A DNA stretch of 64,000 nucleotides from Neckera pumila (Eukaryota; Streptophyta; Bryopsida; Hypnales; Neckeraceae). Position numbers and translations under genes: made by a program. A model generated the notes under the pieces. It searched no databases. It worked only from the letters and a program-made list of their open reading frames with translations, and was not told where the DNA came from. The DNA lies in assembly GCA_963969595.1 (NCBI GenBank), contig OZ018409.1, positions 30,021,282-30,085,281 of the forward strand, read 5' to 3'. Position 1 is the first letter of the stretch. Each line of letters opens with the position of its first letter. Positions 48,936 to 60,544 of the stretch are shown piece by piece.

Positions 48936-49163
48936 CTAAGGGAGAAGCACCCAAAAGCGTTTTCTAGTACCCAATGGCGTCCCTTTCTAGGAAGGGGCGT
49001 CATTTCGTAACTTAAATGTAGACAATTCAAATATAGCTTATTATTTGTTGACCAAATTGATAAGCAATGTATGGTCCGCCTAGATTTGCGTTCTAGAATG
49101 ACGCCCCTTCCTAAAATGGAATGCCATTGGGTATAGGGATGCCATTAGGTGCCTCTCCCTTAG
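48936..49163. mobile_element. 228-bp MITE with about 70-bp inverted ends
   Basis: Ends begin CTAAGGGAGARGCACC on both sides and share AGGAAGGGGCGTCATT at the inner edge of the arms. The element sits inside short repeats of AATGAATGATCTGGTTTT (48,880-49,215), which hides any target duplication. The superfamily is not assigned. Confidence 0.8.
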
Positions 49164-49324
49164 TTCTTGAAAATGAATTATCTGATTTTGGAATTGAATG
49201 ATCTGGGTTTCTGGTATACATAGTTGTTTGCAATGGTGTTATCTGAGAATACTAATGTTTGCCTGCTCGGGACTATTGGAAATCAATCTCCAAAGTAGTA
49301 CATTTGGGAGGATAATGATATTAG

Positions 49325-49740
49325 GAATTCTAAGAAGTTAAATAAAACCTTACAAAACTGCTATCTTCAATAGTTTCTATTTTAGAATAATTATTTATAA
49401 AGCTTAGTTTGAGCATGGAAAGTCCTTTTTTGAAAAATGAATGATTATAATTTTTCTACTTAAGATTCTGTGCAAGGTGGTCCATTGCAATCTTGACTTT
49501 CCGTAGTGTTGAGGGCTCTTGGAAATGAGCGTGAAATACAATAGATGTTTTAAAAAAAATTCACATTAAAAATTCAGTTCAAAAACAAATGAAGTGGTTT
49601 TGAAAAGCCATTCATTGATTGGAAGTATGCATGTTATGTCCTTCACCGTCATTTTTTATTAGTGACCTATTCTCTAGATGAGACACATGAATAAAAAGAC
49701 TAGAAGACTTAAGTTGCTTTTGTAGTTTCAAGAATTTGAT
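49325..49740 (+). repeat. Second copy of the interior of the 48,145-48,778 element
   Basis: Shared words include TTGCAATCTTGACTTTCCGT and AAATTCACATT in the same order. The copy appears to continue at about 50,370-50,450 (TTGTTGTGTTTTCCTTTTCC), so it has been interrupted by the intervening sequence, which includes the CACTA hairpin element. Confidence 0.7.
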
Positions 49741-49811
49741 GATGAAACATAGTTTCTTTCAATCTGTAAGCTAGAGTTCAAGTAAAACACAAGACCAAAC
49801 TCGCTGGAGTA

Positions 49812-50027
49812 TACTATAAGAAACCCACGTTTTTTTTGACAAGTCCAGATTTTTTGTGACGGGTTTTGTTAGACATCTAAGTTGACATCTAGTTGTTGTT
49901 ATGTCAACAATGATATCCAATGTAACATCATAAAAACATAAAAATAGCTAGATGTCAATATAGATGTCTAATAAAATCCGTCACAAAAAATCCAACTTGT
50001 CAAAAAAAACGCGGATTTTTTATAGTG
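49812..50027. mobile_element. 216-bp CACTA-type MITE with exact 3-bp target duplication
   Basis: The right end read inward is CACTATAAAAAATCCGCG; the left is TACTATAAGAAACCCACG. Inverted arms of about 80 bp share TTTTTTTTGACAAGT, ATTTTTTGTGACGG and TTGACATCTAG. GTA at 49,809-49,811 and again at 50,028-50,030 is the 3-bp target duplication expected for CACTA (EnSpm) transposons. It is non-autonomous, with only a short loop between the arms. Confidence 0.85.
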
Positions 50028-51010
50028 GTACCAAAACTCAAGTTTGATGGAGTTTGGTGCCATGTTTCTTCCGTACTATTCTTAGTTAAACCTTCCTCTA
50101 ACACCCAACTACAAACACATGACGACTTTATAATTAACCCCTAAACATCTCAATCCTTTTCTAAATTTTTGCACATTTTTTGCTTATATCTTTGTACAGA
50201 AATATCATTTACCAGAATTTCATGAATTTGGTCATTAAGGAAGGTTGCCTTTTCTAGATTCAAGTATTACATTGGATAAAAGAGAAGTTAGTTGCACAAA
50301 ACAGTGCCTCAAAGCCCTCTGTTCATTGTCCAAAATATGGACATCGGCGCGCTTCAGGGTTAGCTCTATTGTTGTGTTTTCCTTTTCCTATGTGACCTTG
50401 AATCTATGTAATTTGAATTTGGATTGCCATTATTACATATTTAAAAAAATATTATTTATGAAGTTTAGCTTCTAAATAAAGCGCAATCAATTTTTTAAAG
50501 CCTGGAGCTTGGAACCGCAAGGCCTGCCTGAAGCTCTAAACTTAGGACTCATTTCCATGGGGGCCTAGCGGGAGTCCAAGACTGAATCTCCAGGCTCCAG
50601 CGCTGCAAAAGGCGGAAACATTGCTGGAGGAATTGGAGCTTTGACCGGAGGTCTTCTCCCAAGGTGTACGCAGGGTCAAAAATTTCCCTCCAGTTGCCAG
50701 TGGTCAACATGGACCCCCCCTCCAATTCCGGCCTCCGTGGAAACTAGCCCTTACGAATCATTGTGCATGTGTGTGGTGAGCAACCAGAACCATCGCCATC
50801 TGCCTTGGCAAATCCGCCCCGGGCGAGTGGCGGATGGCGTGGCTGTAACTGCGCATATGCACTGCCCCTCTACCTTAGCAAGGCGTGGCGTGGCGTGGAT
50901 TCTTCCGCTAGTGCGTGGGGAACAGCCAGCACCCACCAAGCTATCCCAGGAATTCGGGCATGCCCACTTACGCCCCGCTATCTGTCTAGGGGGATGTCAT
51001 GGAGGTGGGA

Positions 51011-52138
51011 TGAGTCCTGTTCTTCCCAAGGAGTTGCTGGTGCGTGTGTTTGCACGTCTGCCCTTGCCTGATATCACGGCTGCGCAGTCTCTCAAAGAAG
51101 TGGAACCGAGACATGGCTACTGGGAACTCGGAAATCAACTGAGCATGTGACAACACTAGTCCCGCCATGGTTGCCGTTTTTTCATGGAGTAATAGTTTTT
51201 CCAATGCAGAATTTCTTGTAACAGTATGTGATCTGAGCACACGCAGGTCGCCATATTCCTATCGTTTACATCCGGGAAATTCTACAAATGGTCGATGGGA
51301 TGACATGGGTGCACGTGATGGTGGATTGGTCTATTTTGTCTCCACATGAAGACCCAGCAAAGCCAATCCTCTCTGCATTGTTGTGGTGAACCTCTTGACA
51401 AGAATTTGCCGTAAACTCCCGCCTCTACAATATGTTTACTCAACCCCGCCCTAGATGATGCACGTCGAAGTGGACTCTGAAACAAAGTGTTATAGGGTGG
51501 TGGTGGTTGGCAAAACCATAAAAGGCCGTCCTTCCTTGGTAGAGATATTTGATTTTGGTGGTGCAGGGCAATGGACCAAAGCAAAACCGCCACTTGGTTT
51601 CATTTTTGGTGTCACTTACAAATGGCATTACAGTAATTATGATAGCTCTTTCAAAAGCACAGACACAACTCAAAATGTGTATGACTTTGCTAAAGGACAA
51701 CTAAAGCTTCGTGATGAAAATGGTCCTTCCCAAAGGATGACACATGTAGTTCAGAAGGACTGCTTGTTTGTGTTGCACAAGGACACATCCAATGCCGAAC
51801 CTTTACAAGCAGCAAAAGGGTATTGCATCACGAAGTATCGTATGCAAAATAATGCAAAGGATTGGGTACAAGAGAGGTCGTACTTGTGCTCTCCTTTTGA
51901 AGCCTTTGTTGAGAAGGAATATTGCTTGATGACCTTAAAAGCATGTGAAGGGTTTTTGATGGTGTTTAGTTACTCTACTGACAAACTTGGGCATTTTTGA
52001 CTTCTGGACTTGTCTACGGGAGAGTGGAGGAGCCTTCCAAACTGCTTCCAGGGGCAGAAGTTTGGAACTTTCTTGAGTCGGACTTCTTGGGACGTTGTAC
52101 CATTGTGGATTGTGTATATGCTCAAATGCGCCACTTAA
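51011..52138 (+). pseudogene. F-box protein pseudogene
   Basis: F-box proteins are substrate receptors of SCF ubiquitin ligases. The F-box is LPKELLVRVFARLPLPDI, which then shifts frame (1 nt) before KKWNRDMATGN. The downstream frame runs to 52,138 with a substrate-side region (VEVDSETKCYRVVVVG, VEIFDFGGAGQW, LLDLSTGEWRSLPNC) typical of the F-box/kelch-like proteins common in mosses. Stops interrupt it at 51,140, 51,347, 51,452 and 51,998, all TGA or TAG. The longest intact piece is 51,455-52,000 (181 codons). Upstream, 50,460-51,010 is GC-rich and may contain the former promoter. I am confident of the family and of the loss of the full frame, unless unseen introns remove the stops. Confidence 0.75.
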
Positions 52139-53519
52139 GCTGGCACTCCTGGTCGAGCTTCATCTTAGGTACAGTGTACATAGCCTGGTGTAGTGGTGTC
52201 ACTTTGATAGCGGGACCAAATAACGTTGAAACTTGCTTCAGATGTGATTCTAGTGTAAAGAGTCTGTGCACCTCCACAGTTTAAAGCTTAAGTTTTGTGA
52301 CCTCTGCCTTATATAGTACGTGCCAAATAGGCTTTCAAGCGAGGGCTGGGATTTTTATGAAGCTAAGATCTGAGGGTTGCGTCACTGTGTGGTAAGGAAG
52401 CAAGTCCCAGCCGTGGAGAATGTGAAAGCTTTGGAGGCTTTTAACTATTCAATCAGTATAATGGACTCAAGTATGTCGTTGTTTCTAATACGGACCTCTT
52501 CGATCTCAGCTTTTGTTGATGTATAAGAAATCTTTTTTATTTTTTATTCTGGAATATTCAAGAGGGCGAGCCTGTTGCGTTAATAGACTCTGAAATATTC
52601 TAGAGGATTTGCTTCTCTGAATTGAAAGGCTCGGTTGACGGGGATAATTTTGTCCATTAAATTGAAACGGTGACATCTTTTAGATGAAATGCACAGCCTG
52701 TGAGGGTTGGAGAGTGGAGCTTCCAACTTTTGAGGCTTGATGCATCTTGGTTGAGGTAATCGGAATTGGAGTTTGGAAAGGTGGAGGAGCTGCTTTCTTG
52801 ACGTGAATGGACCTCAACTCAACTCTGACTGATCCAAGCGCATTTACCGTTAACTACGTTGCTCAGGTAAGATGGTCTCACTTCACCTGTCAACAACTAC
52901 TAAATTCTAAAAGCTTTGGTCTCGAAGATACCTTGTTAAAACCTCATGTTATTTCTTTCTTTCAGATAGTCTGAGAGTGACAAAATGTGATCTTCAAAGT
53001 GTTCAGACATGCTTTCAATTGCGCAGTTTAAAATCTCTGGGTTCTAAATCCTTAGGATAGACATACAGTAGACTTGACATTACGATATTTCTATCAAACA
53101 AGTCAAGCTCGGGTTTCCAAGATAAATTAGAAACCTATTTTGAATGTGCAACATCACTCCAATATAACGAAAATGATCATAATCAGACTAAGTATGAATT
53201 ACAATTAAAATCTGCGTCTCAATTGCTGTTCTGAAAGGGAAGGATTTTGGAAAAAGGTCGTAGAATTCGATGAGGAGACTGACAATGGACCACGGTGGGG
53301 GTAATCGGCTGGCGTGGACGTTGATGGTGAACGCCCAGATTTTCGTCACGTCACGTAGCGTGTGACCCTGGCGAGAGGAGCTGAATGACTTGCTAGATGG
53401 TGATCAGGGACTGAATCTTCAGAACTGATAGGGTGACAAAGCTTACTTAGTATGTGGCTGCCTCACGCAAGATTAATTGTTTGCTTCAGTGGATCCAAAG
53501 ATGATGATGTATTTAGTTC
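52139..53519. other. Intergenic, nothing recognised
   Basis: No gene recognised. It may include the former 3' part and 3' untranslated region of the F-box pseudogene. Confidence 0.4.
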
Positions 53520-53663
53520 TTTGAGGAAAACTCTTTCAAAGGAGTTGCTGCTCCTTGTGTTGGTACGTCTCAGGCCAGTTCCTGACATCACTTGCCTGCA
53601 CAATCTTTGAAGGGAATGGAATGGAACAGAGACATGCATGGCTACTGTGGACTCTGACATCAA
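53520..53663 (+). pseudogene. F-box fragment, second copy
   Basis: Plus-strand translation gives an F-box-like stretch (SKELLLLVLVRLRPVPDI) with a stop shortly after. The DNA parallels 51,018-51,140: AAGGAGTTGCTG, CTGAYATCAC and GAGACATG occur in the same order. It is a truncated duplicate of the neighbouring pseudogene, cut at its right side by an inverted-repeat element. Confidence 0.75.
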
Positions 53664-53912
53664 CTACACAAAATAGTGAAATTAGGTTGCCCCATACTAA
53701 TTTCTTGACATTCAACACTAGATGAATTTGTACAAAGAATGCAGTAATGAAGGGACTATGTGTGTTGTATTGGTTGGTGCACTGTACATGGCTTGGGTTT
53801 AGAGAATTGCGTGCAGCTCCATGTGACAAACAATGGCTCATGAGGTAAATTCTGTTAGTGAAGGCAACCTAATTGTTCAGCCAACCCAATTTCACTATTT
53901 TGTGTAGTCAAC
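53664..53912. mobile_element. MITE-like insertion with about 25-bp inverted ends
   Basis: TACACAAAATAGTGAAATT (left) and its complement AATTTCACTATTTTGTGTA (right) flank about 200 bp. ATCAAC to the left and GTCAAC to the right suggest a target duplication. It sits directly beside the F-box fragment, so it may have truncated it. Confidence 0.6.
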
Positions 53913-54239
53913 TACTGTACCGAGCATGTGATGAAGCTACAGTAGATGAGCTCTCCGTAACAATATTTGATTTGACCACCATATTCAGGTTTCAACCAAA
54001 AGATCTTCAATTGTGGGCCAAGAGAAAACGAAGAAGGAGCCATCGTTTTCAACATGTAAGTTAACTCGAACTCAATGGCCTTTGATTCGGCTCATTGTCA
54101 TTACAAACAAACACTTTATTCACGCAGCCGGCCTTCTTTGAAGACCTGAGTTTTTGTCTATTTATCTTAACTTGAACGCTACTTGTGGTTGGGAAGTCCA
54201 TTGCAGTCACAGTTTGGAGTTTTTTTTTATTAATTATTG

Positions 54240-54840
54240 TTCAAGATCGTAAGGTGTTCAAGCATTGTTACATTTCATCACCTTGTGGCCATTTAGACTT
54301 ATGGTTAGTTCTTAGAGTTATACATATTAGTAGAATTAGCATATCTTTTTTTTATGTGAGTTTGTTGACCTTGAAATCTGGCACGCATATTATTAACATA
54401 GAGAAAATTTCATAATAAAAATTTCATGGTAAGTAAACAATTTTTCAACACTTGGGATAATGTCAAAGTTGGTAGTAGTGAAATTGTTTCACAACTACAC
54501 ATGTTGGTAGATTTTGAATAACTTTTTTTGTATGAATCTCTAATCTGGAAATTTGGCACACATGTTATCAACACACAGATTGTATTATGCCAAAATTTCA
54601 TGGTAACAAAAACAATTTTCAGCCCTCAAGAGGGTGTTATAGTTGGCAACAATTAAAATTTTCTCACAGCTATATATGTTGGTAGATTTTGAATATCCTT
54701 TTTTGGTTGAATCTTTTGATCTTGAAATTTGGTACACATGTTTTTAACATACAAATGTTCCTGTGACAAAAATTTCACAATAAAAGGACAATTTTTCAGC
54801 CCTTAGGAGGGTGCCAAATTCGGTAGCACTGAAGTTACAA
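54240..54840 (+). repeat. Tandem repeat, unit about 175 bp, three-plus copies
   Basis: ATTTCATGGTAA-type starts at 54,421, 54,595 and 54,772, with shared words TTGGTAGATTTTGAATA, GAAATTTGGYACACATG and CAATTTTTCA. A partial earlier copy starts near 54,240. No coding function. Confidence 0.75.
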
Positions 54841-54871
54841 ATGCAAAAACGGCATTTTGACCCTATTGTGC

Positions 54872-55045
54872 AGTACATCATATATGGTATACTAGGGCTA
54901 TGTTGCTCTTTATACTACAAATGACAACTAGTACATCATATATGGTATACTAGGGCTATGTTGCTCTTTATACTACAAATGACAACCAGTACATCATATA
55001 TGGTATATTAGGGCAATGTTGCTTACTACACTACAAATGACAACC
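54872..55045 (+). repeat. 58-bp tandem repeat, three copies
   Basis: AGTACATCATATATGGTATA starts at 54,872, 54,930 and 54,988. The first two copies are almost identical, so the duplication is recent; the third has a handful of changes. Confidence 0.9.
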
Positions 55046-55803
55046 AACTAGAGGTTTCATGGCTTTGATTCTGACTTTGAAGGCTTTGGCAAGAAAAAAT
55101 TTAAATGCATATTGAACATGAAAAGTAGTCGTGAGACTTCATTATACTTGTAGGACTTCCAAAGGATTGATGCAATATCTATCAATTGCAACGCTTCATC
55201 ATTGAAGTTTGTAATTGAGTTTTTGCTTTTGAGTTTTGAAGCAGAGCTCTCGACACTTTTCAAGCTTTTGTTATTGTGAAAAAAGCCTACTCTAGAATGA
55301 ATGTTCTTAAGGTTTTCAAAAAAATAATGTAATCAAAATTTTAATTTAAGGAATATGCATAAGCATTGTGAATCCCCTTTCTAATTGTGTCTCTATCAGC
55401 AATTGTCAAATATTTTAGCCCATCATACCTATGTGTGGATATATGTTTGGGTAAACCCATTGCAAACAAAATTCTTCTTGTGATAAGGTTTAAGCACCCA
55501 TTATCTTCATTGCCCAATATGTGACACCTACATTTAATCCAAATTTTTCACCAAAACCTAAATATCAATCTCACAAGATGTACACAGTCAAAATACAAAA
55601 ATCTATAAAAACCTAGTGAGAATTTCAATAATTTACTACACACCTCCAACCAATCAACTTTGAAATTCCATAATTTATTCACAAGGTGTCCAAATAATGG
55701 CCATGATAAAGTACATTGAAATTCTCTTTCACTTCCTAATGAGATTCAATAAACAAACATTTGATTATAGTAGGTACATTCTATTGCTAATAATATCAAT
55801 TAA

Positions 55804-56540
55804 CCCTTAAAGGATTAAGCTTCGCTTTTTGGCAATACAACGATTTTGGGCAGTTCACTACAAATGGAGTTTTTAATTTTTTTCTTTGAAAAGTTTACAC
55901 AACATGTGCCCGAAGAGTAGCTTTAAGGCCCCACATTTTTGTAACTATTGACTACATAGTTAAAAAGTTATTGCATGATATGTGGTTTTCTTTGAAATTT
56001 GGGAAGCCCGGGCAGCTGAAAAAAATTCTTTAAAAATGACTTTTAAGAAAAATAAAAAAAGTTGAAATTGGTTCTTTAGGTTTATATACACATTAAAAAC
56101 TTTGAATCATTCAATTTCAATCAATGAGTCAAAAGTTATGAGGAGTTTAAGTTTGAGGGTAGGTATGGAGTCTTTGAAAACCATAACTACTCGCAAACTT
56201 AAACTCCTCATAACTTTTGATTCTTTGATTGATATTGCATGATTCAAATTTTCCTATGTATATATAAATCTAAAGAACCAATTTCAAATTTTTATTTTTT
56301 TTAAAAGTCATTTTTAAAGAATTTTTTTCAGCTGCCCGAGCTGCCCAAAGTTCAAAGAAAATCACATGCATTAACTTTTTAACTATGTAGTAAAAAGTTA
56401 CAAAAATTTGTGGGCCTTAAAGCTACTCTTTGAGCACATGTTGTGTAAAATTTTTAAAGAAAAAAATTAAAAACTCCATTCATAGTGAGCTGCCCCAAAT
56501 TGATTATGTTGCCAAAAAATGTAGCTTGGTCCTTTAGGGA
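55804..56540. mobile_element. 737-bp foldback element, arms about 350 bp (piggyBac-like ends)
   Basis: The left end is CCCTTAAAGGATTAAGC after TTAA (55,800-55,803). The right end, read inward, is TCCCTAAAGGACCAAGC, followed by TTGA (56,541-56,544), one change from TTAA. The arms (about 55,804-56,158 and 56,195-56,540) are imperfect reverse complements around a spacer of about 35 bp. A transcript would be a very long hairpin, suitable for small-RNA production. No reading frame inside. Confidence 0.75.
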
Positions 56541-57171
56541 TTGAATGATACATCAAGGTAATTGCATCTAATTGTGAACCTTTCTAAAATCAATCCTTAT
56601 AGAATCCTACTTAAAATGTAGATCCTCTGCTTGCAAGAGCCTAGGGTCGCTTCTGTATATACTTGTTTCTAGCACTTTGAAAGCTCATAGTTTATTGGTA
56701 AGGTATCTAAGAAATGAATAAGAAGAAATTTTAGAATACTTTTTTGACTTTCAACAAGATTTGACAAAATAATAGGTGATTTAACATTTTTCAACTCTTA
56801 TTTGGACTCAATTAGATGCAATTAAGGTATGTACACCTATATCTAACATCACTCCAATAGGTTATCTACATTCAGATAAAAAAACATTATAAATTCCTAA
56901 ATATTGATTACATAAGATGGATACAATCAAAACTTGAGAATTTGTGAGAAACAAGTGTTGACTTTTGGTACACTTAGAGACAATACTTAAAAAATCATAA
57001 CTTTTTCAACTGATATCCAAATAATCCATACTTAAGTACATTAGAATCTTCTTTCATTTCCCAACAAGATTCAATAAAATAATTCATATTTTACGATAGT
57101 AAGCATGCTCCAATAAGCATCACTTCCCAATAACTTCCCAATAAATATCCAATAAAAAAATTATTTATACT

Positions 57172-57210
57172 CCCTCCGTCCCATAATACTGGACCTTTTT
57201 GTTTTTTTCA
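57172..57210 (+). mobile_element. Stowaway-like terminus, single end
   Basis: TACTCCCTCCGTCCCATAAT closely matches the end of plant Stowaway (Tc1/mariner) MITEs. The matching inverted end was not found within the next kilobase, so only one end, or a broken element, is claimed. Confidence 0.5.
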
Positions 57211-58138
57211 TTTGTCATAAATTAACTTGTCTTTTTTAACAAAGCACTTTAGACTTGATTTTAGGGTTGAAGATTTTTTTTTGACATTTACCAATGAAAT
57301 GAAGCACAAAATGTCTAGTTTACCATTCACTTTAATTTACAAGTAAAAAATTCTAAGAGATTAAATTTTTATAGCAATTTCAAGTTGACTAGGTCAAAGA
57401 TCAGAAGACATTGAATTTTTCATAGAATCTAATGAATTTGAAGTTGCTATTATACAGATCTCCACACGTAAATTCTTAGTTCTCTAGAAAGCCTATTCTT
57501 ATTTATGTGTGGTACTTTGTATCTATTGCAACCTCCTACTATCTATTGCAATTTTCCTTGATTGCAATCAATAGTCTCGTGCACTTGTCCTACATTTGAA
57601 AGGATACATTGCACATTCACTATAGAAGTATTTAATTGTAACATGCATAAAAATGCATTGCCAAATCCTTGAAATTTTGAAGTTTGCATCAAAGAAGATA
57701 ATGTGAAGCATAAAAAGTAGAAAGCATCCGTACGGTCAAAATTATAAAATTATTTTTAGATTTTTTTAAAATGAATTTTGAAGATATAACTTCAAAAATT
57801 CACCAAAAATACAATTTCTATTTTTAGTGTTTGAATTTCTTTTTGATTGGTCAAAATTGTGGTTTCTATTGATTTGAGAAAAAATGCATGAGATCTAATA
57901 ATGAGAACACCAATACTTTCCCCACATAGTAAGTTTTTCAATAGTAGGCAAATCTAGACACTTTGTGCTATTTCTCTTGTAGTTTTTGTTTGACCGTAGC
58001 GATCTGAATTTTGAGTATAAATATTGATAGCCAATCCAATCTTTTGCAAAAATTAAAATTTTTTTTAATTTTTTTTTGCCCAAAAATTTTGCTCTAAGTT
58101 GGGCAGCGACCAAAAAATGGTCGTTTGAGCACTTAGGG

Positions 58139-58143
58139 GTTAA
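58139..58143. mobile_element. Solo end of the TTAA/CCCC(T) family
   Basis: Sequence running into TTAA at 58,140-58,143 reads inward as CCCCTAAGTGCTCAAACGA, comparable to the ends at 48,145 and 55,804. A partner end was not found; a similar unpaired end is TTAACCCCTAAACATC at 50,133. Confidence 0.35.
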
Positions 58144-58477
58144 ATATTGTTACAATTACCTGCACAATGTGGCCTTTGCTTTATATGATATTTGCAATGG
58201 AATGAAGTATAGTCTACAATAATTGATGTTAAAAGTTATCTTTTTATGTTGCCCCATGTTTATAAAAATACAATAGAATTTCTCTAAAAGTAATTGCCTC
58301 AAGATCGGGCTCAAGTCCCCCATTCTCCATGTCTAAGAATCTCAAACCTAATGCGAAACTAGGCAATCAACACCCCATCACTTTATAGAGATCATTGCTT
58401 AGAGAAGTTTGCTTTAGAGGCAATACTAAATAGATGAATGGCGAATTTCATCAAAATGGCAATATTCCATATGCTAT

Positions 58478-58603
58478 TTTCAAACCGCACAATTTGAACA
58501 GCAAAAATGACATCTAGGAATGGTATATATTACAAACATCAAGGACAATTGTAGGTTTCAAAAATCTAAGACTCTTATAGATTTCAGATTGTGCGGTTTG
58601 AAA
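58478..58603. repeat. 16-bp perfect inverted repeat with tandem short repeats between
   Basis: TTTCAAACCGCACAAT at 58,478 pairs perfectly with ATTGTGCGGTTTGAAA at 58,588. The region to 58,690 repeats AAATCTAGGACT-like words four or five times. Confidence 0.65.
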
Positions 58604-58687
58604 AATCTAGGACTGTTGTAGATTGAAATAATTTAAGATTTTTATGGATTTCAAAAATCTAGGACATGTATAGATTTCAAGTATATA

Positions 58688-58744
58688 CACTAGAAAAAAA
58701 CTACGTTGAGAGCATATGGAGAGCAATGCAGTTTTCTTCTAGTG
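58688..58744. mobile_element. 57-bp CACTA-type hairpin with 3-bp target duplication
   Basis: Starts CACTAGAAAAAAACTACG and ends with the near complement (CACTAGAAGAAAACTGCA read inward). ATA precedes (58,685-58,687) and follows (58,745-58,747). It is little more than two ends. Confidence 0.7.
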
Positions 58745-59478
58745 ATATTTAACAATTCAAACCATGCAGTCTGAACTGTTGAAAGTGCCAAAATAACAAA
58801 ATATCGCCATTTTAATAAACTTGACTATATAAAGAGTATAATATTCATGCTGCCATTTGGTATTGCAACATTATCATTTTGTATTAGAGTCTTAATTACC
58901 GGTAGTGTTGCAAACACTAAAATGACTAAATTTCATTATCAATGTTGTATTGTGATCTACCTCTTTTGAGAAAGATAGTGAGGGGAATGTCACCTATTCA
59001 TTTAATAAGTGAGTGAATTAATAACCTCCATATTTGTATTTTCATTACCCTTCATATTTTTATGTTTTTTCTGAACATGCTAAACATGGGCTCAACAACC
59101 ATATCTCATATTCCATACATGCACCCATATGTCATACCTATCAGTATTTCTAATGAATTAGCACATTTGTATTTTGTGTATTTCCGCATCTTGCATCCCA
59201 CATCTCACATCTCAAACCCATACCCACATATATTATCCTATCAATATTCCATATTAGGCATCCCTATTCCATATATCACACACATAGGTATTGCATGTGT
59301 ATTCCTATATTCGTATGAAAGTCGTTTTGATTTTGTTAAGAGCTTGGGTGGCTGATTCAACCTATTTAAGGCATAGTTGGGAAGCAAAATGCGCTGCAGG
59401 GTGGAGTGTGGCCGATTCTACCGCCAAATTGATAGAGGTGGCCGATTTTGGAGTTCCCTCAGCTCTTTACGCCAAAGA

Positions 59479-59622
59479 AGCTTTTAGGCTCTGTTGATTC
59501 TGCACTATGGTTCGGCCAGCTAGCTTGCCCTATGGGCTCGCTAGTGGCCTTCATTATATTGGCAAGCCCGTAGGGTAAATCTGCTAGCATAACTATAGTT
59601 CAAAATTGTCAAAGCCCGGAAG
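59479..59622. repeat. Foldback inside duplication copy 1
   Basis: Arms of about 60 bp are imperfect complements (AAGCTTTTAGGCTCTG ... CAAAGCCCGGAAGCTT; TTGCCCTATGGGC pairs with GCCCGTAGGG). The same structure is at 61,773-61,930 in copy 2. Confidence 0.65.
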
Positions 59623-60118
59623 CTTCTCTATAATGTTTTGGTTTTGGTGGGCGAATCATGTATTTTTTGATTTGTGGAGGAGGTCTCTTTTGAGCGGATT
59701 AAGATGGAAGCACCTAAAACCATAAATACTAAGAATTCAGCACAATTGGAAGCAATTTTCCTAAAATTAATATTTTTGTAGTGTTAGCGAGTAAAAATCA
59801 TGAATATTAAAAAGAAGGATTTTTAGGATGTGATATGTAACTTCTATGATTTTTTAAAGAGACGGCTCCCTAGACCAATGAAACTGTCACATAGGTGAAT
59901 CCAAAACTGAAATCAACAAAATTCAGCTGTCAGCAAATGAGAATGAAATAAGTGTCTTTCAATTGCGTCAGCAAATTAGAATTAAACATTTGTAAGACAC
60001 TTTAATAGATGCTTATGGACAGAGTGTTTGGTGACGATCTAGGATTCAAGAATGGAGGCAGTGACAGAAATAGTTTTTTCTACCTTAATGGGAAGGAGAA
60101 CCACTCATTTGCTAATAC

Positions 60119-60544
60119 GGTAGAACCACTCATTCCCAATCAGGGAGCCATGACCAACATGTAGGGTACCACTATTTCCAATCAAGGCTAGAAACAACTT
60201 TCAATCAAAGCTGGAAATGCCTTAGAATGTGTTTTTTTCTCCTTTTCAAAGTTGGAACTACTGTCATCACACATGTTCTCAAGTGCATAGGAACTAGTGA
60301 AAGAGAAGTAGGGAGTACTAAGTGGCAAAGTGGCAAAGTAGTTCTTCTACAAGAAGACTTTAGACATTGGCTATAGGTTTGGGACACTTTTTGACTCCTA
60401 ATGCTCTTAGTAATTTCAATTTCAGCAATAAAATTATGAAAAATTTACAGTCCTAATATTTCTTATCTTTCTACTTGAGAAAATTTCCACTATCTCACAC
60501 TCCTTCTCAGATCACTTAAGTGATTGGGTATGGGTGGTTTTACC
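60119..60544. mobile_element. GGTAG-family MITE, 426 bp
   Basis: The left end is GGTAGAACCACTCATTCCCA. The right end, read inward, is GGTAAAACCACCCATACCCA. It belongs to the same family as the 61,346-61,674 element. Flanks are not matching TTAA here (ATAC left, TTAG right). Confidence 0.65.

Noticed and set aside
53873..54064. 63-codon frame with a basic KRKRRRSHR run
   Set aside because: Partly inside the inverted-repeat element; a nuclear-signal-like run in a short frame is not enough.
57172..58200. Complete Stowaway element
   Set aside because: Only one terminus was found; the inverted partner GGGACGGAGGGAGT was not seen.
59062..59497. Frames of 97 and 68 codons
   Set aside because: They lie in the tandemly duplicated repeat, are not maintained in the second copy and show no domain.
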